Origin: an uncultured Porphyromonadaceae bacterium
GTDB taxonomy: Bacteria > Bacteroidota > Bacteroidia > Bacteroidales > Muribaculaceae
Reading direction: 5' to 3'
NCBI GenBank assembly: GCA_900549445.1
Contig: UROS01000079.1
Location: 1-10,124, forward strand
Length of the DNA: 10,124 bases
Shown here piece by piece: positions 1 through 6,096 of the stretch (position 1 is its first letter; every line of letters begins with the position of its first letter). A model generated the notes under the pieces. It was not told where the DNA came from. It did no database searches and saw nothing but the letters and a program-made list of their open reading frames with translations. A program made the position numbers and the translations under genes.

Positions 1-55
1 GGGTTAGGTTCACCGCGAATTTAATCATAAGTTTTGTGAAAAACAACAGCTGATA

Positions 56-134
56 GAAAAATTTTTCATGGTGATGTCACCTTTTCCCAAAAATATCGTC
101 TTACATTTGAGCGCCGGAAAGAGCGCTGAATGTA
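56..134. promoter_or_regulatory. Promoter and palindromes ahead of the DUF6249/sigma operon
   Basis: A perfect Bacteroidetes -7 box, TACATTTG, lies at 102-109 on the plus strand and would start transcription near 116, about 45 nt before the first gene. The expected -33 TTTG about 20 nt upstream is poor; only a T-run at 82-85 is near. Three inverted repeats are packed here: a 12-bp palindrome GAAAAATTTTTC (56-67), GGTGA-TG-TCACC (70-81), and an imperfect dyad whose arms are 102-114 and 123-134 (6 bp plus 5 bp paired, 8-nt centre). The third covers the -7 box and the expected start site, as an operator would. None is followed by a T-run on the plus strand, so a terminator for an upstream gene is less likely. 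Confidence 0.5.
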
Positions 135-159
135 AAACCAAATAAAAAACATCAATAAA

Positions 160-561
160 ATGTACGTAGACATTATTATCCCAATCGCAATCTGTGTGGT
201 ACTGCCCGTGCTGATTGTGGCAATCGTGACATTTGCGGGAGTGAACCGCGACAACAAACGCAGCAGGATTATGCTCGCTGCCATTGAAAAGGGCATGGAC
301 GTTGACGCAAAAAATCTTTTCGAGAGCGACAAAAAGAAGAAAACGCTTAAAGAGCGGGTGATGGGCTATCTTTCCAACGGTCTGGTATGTCTTGCGGTCG
401 GTATAGCGCTCGTGATTTCCAACTTTATGATTGATCTGGAGGGAATTCCTCTCATAGGCGGTCTGATTTGCGGATTGATAGGCGTGGCATACATAATTCT
501 GTATTTCGTGTTCAGAAAATCGCTGCCCGCGAACGAGACTGAACCCTGTGAAGATAAATGA
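160..561 (+). CDS. DUF6249-like small membrane protein
   Basis: A 133-residue protein without a known biochemical function. Hydrophobic segments at about residues 4-26, 72-90 and 97-117 suggest three membrane helices. A charged stretch at about 29-70 contains the phrase LAAIEKGMDVD followed by a lysine-rich run (KKKKTLKERV). This layout, one N-terminal helix, a short basic segment with an 'IEKG' phrase and two C-terminal helices, is what I recall for the DUF6249 family of Bacteroidota, often found beside ECF sigma genes; that naming is from memory. The start at ATG 160 follows an A-rich leader. The stop TGA overlaps the ATG of the next gene (ATGA at 558-561), so the two are very probably co-translated. 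A role in sensing or membrane control of the sigma factor is inference from context only. Confidence 0.7.
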   Translation: MYVDIIIPIAICVVLPVLIVAIVTFAGVNRDNKRSRIMLAAIEKGMDVDAKNLFESDKKKKTLKERVMGYLSNGLVCLAVGIALVISNFMIDLEGIPLIGGLICGLIGVAYIILYFVFRKSLPANETEPCEDK

Positions 562-1004
562 TGAGTCCCGAGGAATTTTCCGGAAAGATCCAGGGCCTGC
601 AGGACGGTTTGCGCCGCTTCCTGCTGGCCTTGTGCTGCGGTGATTCCACGCGCGCCGACGACCTGGCGCAGGAAACCCTGCTGAAGGCCTTTCTCGCCGT
701 TGATTCCCTGAGCCGTCCCGAGGCGCTGCAGAGCTGGGTTTTCAGCATAGCCTACAGGCTGTTTCTCGACAACCGGCGGACTATTGTATTCAGCGAGCCG
801 CTCGATGCGGCCCGCGATGCCGCCGACACCCGGAGCGCTGATTCAGCTTTTGAATATCAGCAGCTTTATGCTGCTCTCGCGGAGCTGTCGGGGAAGGAGC
901 GAACGGCCGTTCTATTATATTATATAGAGGGATACTCAGTGGCGGAAATTGCCGGGATTACAGATTCGGGCGAGGCAGCGGTTAAAAAGCTGCTCTCGCG
1001 CTGA
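558..1004 (+). CDS. ECF-type RNA polymerase sigma factor, apparently cut short by a TGA
   Basis: A 148-residue sigma-70 family protein of the extracytoplasmic-function class, which would direct RNA polymerase to a small set of promoters. Region 2 spans about residues 14-75 (DDLAQETLLKAF at 34-45, then LQSWVFSIAYRLFLDNRR for promoter melting and -10 contact). Region 4 starts near residue 100 and has the usual ELSGKERTAVLLYYIEGYSVAEIAGIT helix-turn-helix pattern in two pieces (109-135), then AVKKLLSR at the end. Family members normally continue with a further helix reading like G/A-RE-x-L-R. Here codon 149 is TGA (1002-1004), and the same frame continues REHLRTKLSGYYDL to a second TGA at 1047-1049, giving 163 residues, a normal length, and an 11-nt overlap with the next gene. 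The -35 recognition helix is present but the terminal helix is lost. The protein may be impaired, or the TGA may be an error. Start ATG 558 (or the adjacent ATG 561) is coupled to the gene before. Confidence 0.85.
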   Translation: MMSPEEFSGKIQGLQDGLRRFLLALCCGDSTRADDLAQETLLKAFLAVDSLSRPEALQSWVFSIAYRLFLDNRRTIVFSEPLDAARDAADTRSADSAFEYQQLYAALAELSGKERTAVLLYYIEGYSVAEIAGITDSGEAAVKKLLSR

Positions 1005-1038
1005 AGAGAACATTTACGAACCAAACTCTCAGGATATT

Positions 1039-1461
1039 ATGACCTCTGATGAAAAAACCGACAATGGGCTGCGGAATCTTTTTCAAAATTTCCGCCCGAC
1101 GTTGAGCAATTCTGATGAATTCGCCCGACGGTTGCAGGCACGTCTCCACGCCGCTGTCATAGTGAAGGAATATCAGCGGCGTCAGCGCCGCGCCTACTGG
1201 GCGGCACTGACGAGTGCGTTTGTAGTCGGCCTGATCTGCGGGCTGGTCGCAAATGAAATCGCCGACCTTATACCACGGGCAGGTAAGAACCTGATGGTCG
1301 ACTTTATGGGTGCAGGCATAACTCTCACGCCGATGGCTGTCGACTATCTGCTGCTGGTAATGGCGGGAGCAGCCATAACGATTCTGAGCGCCGTGATAGT
1401 GTTCAGGCTCGTAGGTTCGCGGGGCGATACGCTTGCAGGCGACCTCGCTGCGATAAAATAA
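1039..1461 (+). CDS. Small membrane protein next to the sigma factor, possible anti-sigma partner
   Basis: A 140-residue protein of unknown function. A charged, probably cytoplasmic N-terminus (about 1-50) holds LRNLFQNFRPTLSN and DEFARRLQARLHA followed by a basic KEYQRRQRRA stretch. Hydrophobic segments follow at about 52-72 and 102-126, with a weaker one near 85-98, so two or three membrane helices are expected. I recall similar short proteins after ECF sigma genes in Bacteroidota, and position plus topology make a membrane-bound regulator of the sigma factor plausible. I see no zinc-binding HxxxCxxC motif as in ZAS anti-sigma factors. I chose ATG 1039 rather than the upstream in-frame ATG at 949, because the latter lies deep inside the sigma gene and would add 30 residues with no pattern. 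The gene ends 4 nt before the convergent epimerase stop. Confidence 0.6.
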   Translation: MTSDEKTDNGLRNLFQNFRPTLSNSDEFARRLQARLHAAVIVKEYQRRQRRAYWAALTSAFVVGLICGLVANEIADLIPRAGKNLMVDFMGAGITLTPMAVDYLLLVMAGAAITILSAVIVFRLVGSRGDTLAGDLAAIK

Positions 1462-1465
1462 CTGG

Positions 1466-2350
1466 TCAGATATTGTCGATTATAATTGTATAGCCGGCAT
1501 CGAACGTGGCGCCAGGCTCCACGGCGAAGGCATAAGTGCGGGAGGCGAACTCGCCGGTGAAGCCGACGGAGTCGGCGCGGCCCCACCAGGGTTCGATGCA
1601 AACGAAAGGAGCGTGGGGGCGCGGCGACCAGAGTCCTACGAGCGGGGCGCGGAACAGAAGTGTGAGAAGTGGTGAGCGCTTTTTGTCGAGCAGCGACACG
1701 CGGTGAGCCTGATTGTCGGCGAGAATCACGGCATCGCGACGGAACGTATCGGCGGTTATCGCCACGAGTCCGCAATCGTCGCGCACAATGGTGGCTGTTT
1801 CGTTGCCGATGCACCCTTTTTCTTCGATAATCTGAGCGCTAAGCCGCTCAGGGCCGTCGATGCTGAAAAATCCGTGAATGGAGTCGGAAGCGTTGAATTC
1901 CGGATAGTTGAACGCCGGATGCGCGCCAATCTGGAAGTCCATGCGGCGGTCGCCGGTGTTGACCACGCACCACATCACGTCGATTCGCTCGCCGGCCAGG
2001 CGGTAGCCGATCTCAAGTCGGAAAGCGCGGGGATATTTCTCAAAGGTTTCGTCATCAGATTCGAGTGCGAACCATGCTTCCCCTTCGGGAGTGTCGTCGA
2101 CTACAGAAAATTCCATGTCGCGTGCAAATCCGTGTTGCGGAAGATTATATACCTTGCCGTCCATGCGGTATTCGCCGTTCCAAACGGCTCCTACTATCGG
2201 GAATAGCACGGGCGAGCGCCTTCCCCAGAATTGTTTGTCGCCCTGCCAGAGATATTCCTGACGGGTGCGGATGTTCATTATGCTCCGGAGTTCGGCTCCA
2301 TGGCTGTCGATTGCCACCGACAGTCTGTCATTTGCAAGTGTTACTTTCAT
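1466..2350 (-). CDS. Aldose 1-epimerase family protein (LacX-like)
   Basis: A 294-residue cytosolic enzyme of the galactose mutarotase-like fold, expected to interconvert alpha and beta anomers of a hexose or hexose phosphate. Visible family signs are EYLWQGDKQFWGRRSPVLFP (about 32-51), the NLPQHGFAR motif with His73, GAHPAFNYP with His144 (the usual general acid), and CIEPWWG with Glu253 (the usual general base). Length matches the LacX/YeaD-like branch rather than GalM proper (about 340), and no signal peptide is seen. The in-frame start 36 nt upstream (2386) is rejected because a perfect -7 box lies at 2374-2381, so transcripts would not include it. It is transcribed away from the metallophosphoesterase gene. 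The exact sugar cannot be told from sequence. Confidence 0.88.
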   Translation of the reverse strand: MKVTLANDRLSVAIDSHGAELRSIMNIRTRQEYLWQGDKQFWGRRSPVLFPIVGAVWNGEYRMDGKVYNLPQHGFARDMEFSVVDDTPEGEAWFALESDDETFEKYPRAFRLEIGYRLAGERIDVMWCVVNTGDRRMDFQIGAHPAFNYPEFNASDSIHGFFSIDGPERLSAQIIEEKGCIGNETATIVRDDCGLVAITADTFRRDAVILADNQAHRVSLLDKKRSPLLTLLFRAPLVGLWSPRPHAPFVCIEPWWGRADSVGFTGEFASRTYAFAVEPGATFDAGYTIIIDNI

Positions 2351-2373
2351 ATTCGTGAGATTTTCTTTGCTGA

Positions 2374-2404
2374 CAAAGTTAACCAATTTGGTGCAATTCT
2401 ACAA
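2374..2404 (-). promoter_or_regulatory. Promoter of the aldose 1-epimerase gene
   Basis: Read on the minus strand, TAACTTTG at 2381-2374 matches the Bacteroidetes -7 consensus TAnnTTTG exactly. A TTG (within ATTG) at 2404-2402 stands 20 nt upstream in the -33 position. The predicted transcript starts near 2367, giving a leader of about 17 nt and fixing the start codon at 2350. Confidence 0.6.
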
Positions 2405-2450
2405 TCTTTTGATTCACAATAGTTAATAAACGACAAAAATAGTTAGAACT

Positions 2451-2482
2451 GTTGCTTTTGGATGCGGCGATTCGTAAATTTG
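2451..2482 (+). promoter_or_regulatory. Promoter of the metallophosphoesterase gene
   Basis: TAAATTTG at 2475-2482 is an exact -7 box of the Bacteroidetes type. GTTG at 2451-2454, 20 nt upstream, serves as the -33 box; a TTTG at 2457-2460 also exists but is only 14 nt away. Transcription would begin near 2489, about 39 nt before the ATG at 2528. It is divergent from the epimerase promoter, and the direct repeat AATAGTTA (2418-2425 and 2438-2445) lies between the two. Confidence 0.6.
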
Positions 2483-2527
2483 CATAAATAATCATCCTTG
2501 CATAAACACAGTCAGAAAACCACGTAA

Positions 2528-3634
2528 ATGATTCCTCCTCTTCATATCGGAGTCTCTTTGACCCGACGCAGCGGCTCGGCGCAGCATTTTTCGTATTTAA
2601 TCTGGATTGTCGCGTTATCCGCCGCCTTTTTCACTCTCTTTCATCCCGCATATGCGCCTGTCTGCCGTCTGGCGGATTTTATTCTTTCCGAACCGTTGTC
2701 GTCGACTGGTCTCAGCCTGCTTGCGTCTGTTGGAAATGAGCTTGCTCTGGTGCTTGCCTTTCTGTCAGGCCCGGGTCTTTATATCGTCGTATCCCTTGCT
2801 GTGGCGGTGGCGCTCGCCGTTGTCTACGGTTTCACTCTCGGCTGGCGCCGTGTGGCGGTTAAGGATGTCGATCTCGGATTTTCCGACCTCCCAGCCGGCT
2901 TCGACGGCTTCAGAATAGTTCAGATAAGCGATCTGCACATCGGCACCTATCGCCGCGACCCCCGTGTGGCAGAGCGGATAGTAGAAAAAATCAACAGTCT
3001 CGACCCGGATCTCGTGGTGTTTACCGGCGATCTGGTGAATTCGTCGCCCGATGAGGTTGAGCCGTTTGCCGACGTGCTCAGCCGGATAAAATCTCGCTCC
3101 GGCGTTGTGTCGGTGCTCGGCAACCATGATTACTGCGTATACCACCGCTACGAAAACCGCCGTCAGCAGGTTGAGGCAATCAACCGTCTGAAGAAACTGC
3201 AGACTGAGAGACTCGGATGGCGTCTTTTGCTGAACGAGAATATGACCCTTCGCCGCGGCTCCGACGGGATAACCATCGTGGGAGTGGAAAATGCCGGCAA
3301 AGGGCTCGTTGACCATGCCGACCTGCGCCGCGCGATGCGCGGAGTAGATTCCGATGGTTTCACCATAGTGCTCAGCCACGACCCCACTCACTGGCGCGGC
3401 GAAATCCTCGGGTCGACCCGGGCGCAGCTGACGCTTTCGGGTCACACTCATGCCATGCAGTTCCGTATCGGGCGCCTTTCGCCCTCGCGGCTTCTTTTCA
3501 AAGAATGGAGCGGCGTCTATAACGAAGGAGAGCGGAAGCTCCATGTAAATCCGGGCACCGGAAGCAACGTCCCTTTCCGCCTCGGCGCATGGGCTGAGAT
3601 CAATCTCATCACCCTCAGAAAAACAGGTGCATAA
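2528..3634 (+). CDS. Membrane-anchored metallophosphoesterase (YkuE-like)
   Basis: A 368-residue calcineurin-like metallophosphoesterase. The N-terminal part has hydrophobic segments at about 22-39, 62-80 and 84-104, suggesting two or three membrane helices, followed by the catalytic domain from about 127. The dinuclear metal motifs appear in order: ISDLHIG (Asp135, His137), FTGDLV (Asp168), LGNHDY (Asn199, His200), LSHDP (His284) and SGHTHAMQF (His306, His308). All key residues are present, so the enzyme should be active, hydrolysing a phosphoester. Members of this branch are often compared with Bacillus YkuE or with lipid-related UDP-diacylglucosamine hydrolases, but the substrate here is unknown. 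Which side of the membrane the catalytic domain faces cannot be settled from the sequence. It is a single-gene unit with its own promoter and a hairpin 15 nt after the stop. Confidence 0.9.
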   Translation: MIPPLHIGVSLTRRSGSAQHFSYLIWIVALSAAFFTLFHPAYAPVCRLADFILSEPLSSTGLSLLASVGNELALVLAFLSGPGLYIVVSLAVAVALAVVYGFTLGWRRVAVKDVDLGFSDLPAGFDGFRIVQISDLHIGTYRRDPRVAERIVEKINSLDPDLVVFTGDLVNSSPDEVEPFADVLSRIKSRSGVVSVLGNHDYCVYHRYENRRQQVEAINRLKKLQTERLGWRLLLNENMTLRRGSDGITIVGVENAGKGLVDHADLRRAMRGVDSDGFTIVLSHDPTHWRGEILGSTRAQLTLSGHTHAMQFRIGRLSPSRLLFKEWSGVYNEGERKLHVNPGTGSNVPFRLGAWAEINLITLRKTGA

Positions 3635-3648
3635 AAAGCAACTGCATA

Positions 3649-3694
3649 TAACTAAAGAGGAGCGCCGGAATAAACCGATGCTCCTCTTTAGTTA
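3649..3694. terminator. Bidirectional hairpin between convergent genes
   Basis: A perfect 15-bp inverted repeat (arms 3649-3663 and 3680-3694) around a 16-nt centre sits between the metallophosphoesterase stop and the ilvC stop, so both converging transcripts would fold it. Inside the loop CGG (3666-3668) can also pair with CCG (3675-3677). There is no T-run right after the stem on the plus strand. On the minus strand a run of five T lies about 13 nt beyond it (complement of 3632-3636). The closing arm itself holds TTT. A shared terminator or 3'-end protecting stem is the likeliest role. Confidence 0.7.
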
Positions 3695-3710
3695 GGTGTC
3701 AATAAGGAAG

Positions 3711-4754
3711 TTACTGCTTCTCGGGACGGAGCCGGCGGACGGTTTCGCCGGTGCGCCAGAGCTCGCTCTCGCGGAGATCCCTGAGTTCTTTCTCAAGTTT
3801 CACGCGGTAGTCGGGCTGCGAGTTGGAGTCGATTGAGATCTGAGCTTCGTTACCGGACTTTACGCTGGCATAAAGTTTCTCCACTACGGGTTTGATGGCG
3901 TCGTGGAACGGGCCCATCCAGTCGAGCGCGCCGCGCTGGGCGGTGGTGGAGCAGTTGGCATACATCCAGTCCATGCCCTTGTCGGCGAAGAGCGGCATGA
4001 GCGACTGAGTGAGTTCCTCTACGGTTTCGTTGAACGCCTCGGAGGGGGTGTGGCCGTTCTCGCGGAGCACTTCGTACTGGGCGAGAAGGAGACCCTGGAT
4101 TGCACCCATGAGCGAGCCGCGTTCGCCGGTGAGGTCAGACACTGCCTCACGCTCGAAGGTGGTCTCGAAGAGGTAGCCGGAGCCTATGCCGATGCCGAGG
4201 GCGAGCGTGCGCTCAAGCGCGCGGCCGGTGTAGTCCTGATAAACGGCAAAGCTCGAGTTGGTGCCTTTGCCCTGCTTGAAGAGGATACGCAGCATAGAGC
4301 CGGAACCCTTGGGGGCGGCCATGATAACGTCGATGTCTTTCGGCGGAACCACACCTGTGCGGTCGCTCCAGGTGATGGCGAAACCGTGGCTGAAATACAG
4401 TGCCTTTCCTTCGGTAAGATAGGGCTTGATGCGGGGCCATACGTCGATTACGGCGGCGTCGCTCAGAAGGCACATCACGATTGTTCCGCGCTTGGCGGCT
4501 TCTTCGATCGAGAAGAGCGTCTCGCCGGGAACCCATCCGTCGGCCACTGCCTTGTCGTAGGTCTTACCCGGGCGCTGTCCGACGATTACGTTGAATCCGT
4601 TGTCGCGGAGGTTGAGGCTCTGACCGGGACCCTGAACGCCGTATCCGAGCACGGCTATAGTCTCGTCCTTAAGAATTTCACGTGCTTTTTCCAAGGGAAA
4701 TTCTTCGCGTGTAACGACGGTTTCTTCTACACCGCCAAAATTCATTTTTGCCAT
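3711..4754 (-). CDS. ilvC: Ketol-acid reductoisomerase, class I
   Basis: Converts 2-acetolactate or 2-aceto-2-hydroxybutyrate to the 2,3-dihydroxy acid by Mg-dependent alkyl migration and NAD(P)H reduction, the second common step of valine and isoleucine synthesis. At 347 residues it is a class I (short) enzyme. The Rossmann motif GYGVQGPGQSLNLRDNG is at about 37-53 with the cofactor-selecting loop GQRPGK just after (59-64). SHGF (His123) and APKGSG (Lys149) line the active site. Metal ligands are Asp207 and Glu211 in SDLTGE, and Glu243 and Glu247 in ETVEE, all intact. It is the last gene of the ilv operon, 26 nt after the thioesterase stop. The Arg61 in the loop suggests NADPH use, but this is a weak inference. 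Confidence 0.97.
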   Translation of the reverse strand: MAKMNFGGVEETVVTREEFPLEKAREILKDETIAVLGYGVQGPGQSLNLRDNGFNVIVGQRPGKTYDKAVADGWVPGETLFSIEEAAKRGTIVMCLLSDAAVIDVWPRIKPYLTEGKALYFSHGFAITWSDRTGVVPPKDIDVIMAAPKGSGSMLRILFKQGKGTNSSFAVYQDYTGRALERTLALGIGIGSGYLFETTFEREAVSDLTGERGSLMGAIQGLLLAQYEVLRENGHTPSEAFNETVEELTQSLMPLFADKGMDWMYANCSTTAQRGALDWMGPFHDAIKPVVEKLYASVKSGNEAQISIDSNSQPDYRVKLEKELRDLRESELWRTGETVRRLRPEKQ

Positions 4755-4780
4755 ATTGATATGAGTTAATGGTTTGTGTT

Positions 4781-5545
4781 TCAGTCTTGTTGTCTCTGAC
4801 GTTCTACAAAAGTGATTCTCGCCAGAGTGGCGGCCTCGCCGTTGCAGATAATCGAGGCGTCAAAAGTGTCGGCGCTCTCGCCGTGGCGCGCTGCCGTAAT
4901 GGTGGCCGACTCGCCGAAGTGCATCTCGTGGCGGAACGCTACGTCGAACCTCCCTATGCGGTTATGGTCCCAAAAGCCGAGATCCCAGCGGTCGGTTATC
5001 AGTTCTATGTAGCGCCGGGTGGTGACGTGGCGGTTTATGTCGATGTCGGAGGTTACGAACATATAAGTGGTTTCGCTCACCGGGTCGCCGTTCAGGGCAA
5101 GTTTCGGCTGCTTGGCTATCGGACACGGACGGTCGGTGATGAATTGCTCCAGAATGTTGAGGCAGGTCAGGTCGGCCGGACGACGTGTCTTCACGTCGAT
5201 TGCCATCCAGATTGTGCGCGCATAGCCCACGGTTCGGTTGCCGTCGCAGTCCACTATCTCGAAATTTCGCTCGGTGAATAGGCGGTTGATGCTCTCCACC
5301 CACGTAACCAGCTTGTATTTGTGGTTGATCTGCGGCACTTCCGTCAGCTCTATCGAAAGGCGCGAGAGCACCCACGAGATTCCGTAGGAAATCAGCCGGT
5401 CGTAGCCGACTCCGATTGAGTTGGCATGCTCGGTGGCAGTCTCGATTATGAGCGTTACCAGGCGCCCTGCCGACATTTCGCGCTGGCAGTTGCAGTCGGC
5501 GGCGGTAAGAATGAAGTGGCGCGACAGTGTATGCTTTCCGGTCAT
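4781..5545 (-). CDS. Acyl-ACP thioesterase inside the ilv operon
   Basis: A 254-residue acyl-ACP thioesterase of the FatA/FatB-like family, expected to release free fatty acids from acyl carrier protein. It shows two hotdog halves: the first about 5-135, the second about 155-250. The second contains DIDINRHVTTRRYIELI (168-181 and on), matching the plant and bacterial D-x-N-x-H-V-N/T-x-x-x-Y-I signature with Asp169, Asn171 and His173. The later FRHEMHFGE has Glu207 where the family catalytic acid is expected. No signal peptide is present. The start ATG at 5545 overlaps the ilvN stop as ATGA (5542-5545), so translation is probably coupled. A longer open frame reaching back to 5887 is rejected since it runs through ilvN in another frame. 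I recall the same order in Bacteroides, including a structurally solved B. thetaiotaomicron homologue, which suggests a conserved link to branched-chain precursor use. Chain-length and iso/anteiso preference are unknown. Confidence 0.9.
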   Translation of the reverse strand: MTGKHTLSRHFILTAADCNCQREMSAGRLVTLIIETATEHANSIGVGYDRLISYGISWVLSRLSIELTEVPQINHKYKLVTWVESINRLFTERNFEIVDCDGNRTVGYARTIWMAIDVKTRRPADLTCLNILEQFITDRPCPIAKQPKLALNGDPVSETTYMFVTSDIDINRHVTTRRYIELITDRWDLGFWDHNRIGRFDVAFRHEMHFGESATITAARHGESADTFDASIICNGEAATLARITFVERQRQQD

Positions 5546-6093
5546 GATTCTTCTGTTTTGGTTCGCCTGCGCTCCTGCTCCTCGAGGAAGTAGTTCAGGT
5601 GCTCTGTGGGCGACTTGGTCACACAAACTCTGCCGCTGCGGGCAAACTGACGGATGTCGTAGCGCTTGAGCAGTTCGTAGAGCTGCTCGGTCTCGTCGCT
5701 GTGGCCCGATTTCTCGATTATGGTGTAGTCTCGCGTAATCTCGAGAATGCGGGCGTTGTAGCGGCGGATTACCGTCTCGAGATCCTTCAGGTCGAGTAAC
5801 CGCTCTGTCGGCACCTTGTAGAGCGCTATTTCCTGATGTATTATCTCGTCGTCGGTATAGAGGAAGGCGCGGAGCACCTCGATGCATTTTTCAATCTGCT
5901 GCACCACTTTCTCCATGGCGCGGCGGTTGCTCATGCAGGTCACGGTAATCTTGTGGATGCCCGGCATGGAGCTGGCGCTCGCCGTTATGCTGTCGATGCT
6001 GAGTCCGCGTCGGGTAAAGATGGTACACAGGCGGCTGAGAAGACCTACCTGGTTTTCGGTGAAGACCGATATGGTGAATAACTGTTCGTCCAT
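5542..6093 (-). CDS. ilvN: Acetolactate synthase small (regulatory) subunit
   Basis: Regulatory partner of IlvB; it raises catalytic activity and, when it binds valine, gives feedback inhibition. The 183-residue protein has an N-terminal ACT domain at about 4-78 (LFTISVFTENQVGLLSRL, then RGLSIDSIT), followed by the second, C-terminal small-subunit domain. Asn14 and Gly17 in ENQVGLLSR line up with the valine-site residues of E. coli IlvH (ENESGALSR), so valine sensitivity is likely. It starts 3 nt after the ilvB stop and its own stop overlaps the thioesterase start. The C-terminus is charged (EEQERRRTKTEES). I use ilvN, though ilvH-type is equally defensible by sequence. Confidence 0.95.
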   Translation of the reverse strand: MDEQLFTISVFTENQVGLLSRLCTIFTRRGLSIDSITASASSMPGIHKITVTCMSNRRAMEKVVQQIEKCIEVLRAFLYTDDEIIHQEIALYKVPTERLLDLKDLETVIRRYNARILEITRDYTIIEKSGHSDETEQLYELLKRYDIRQFARSGRVCVTKSPTEHLNYFLEEQERRRTKTEES

Positions 6094-6096
6094 TTT

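Noticed and set aside
2765..3544. 259-codon minus-strand frame opposite the metallophosphoesterase
   Set aside because: The plus-strand gene carries all metal-binding motifs; the antisense frame shows none.
3903..4769. 288-codon plus-strand open frame opposite ilvC
   Set aside because: It is antisense to a clear ilvC and has no family pattern; long open frames opposite G+C-rich genes are common.
5181..5198. 7-bp perfect hairpin CGACGTG/CACGTCG
   Set aside because: It lies inside thioesterase coding sequence and is short enough to arise by chance in G+C-rich codons.
5546..5887. N-terminal extension of the thioesterase
   Set aside because: It runs through ilvN in another frame, is rich in Arg/Pro, and the ATGA overlap at 5542-5545 gives a better start.
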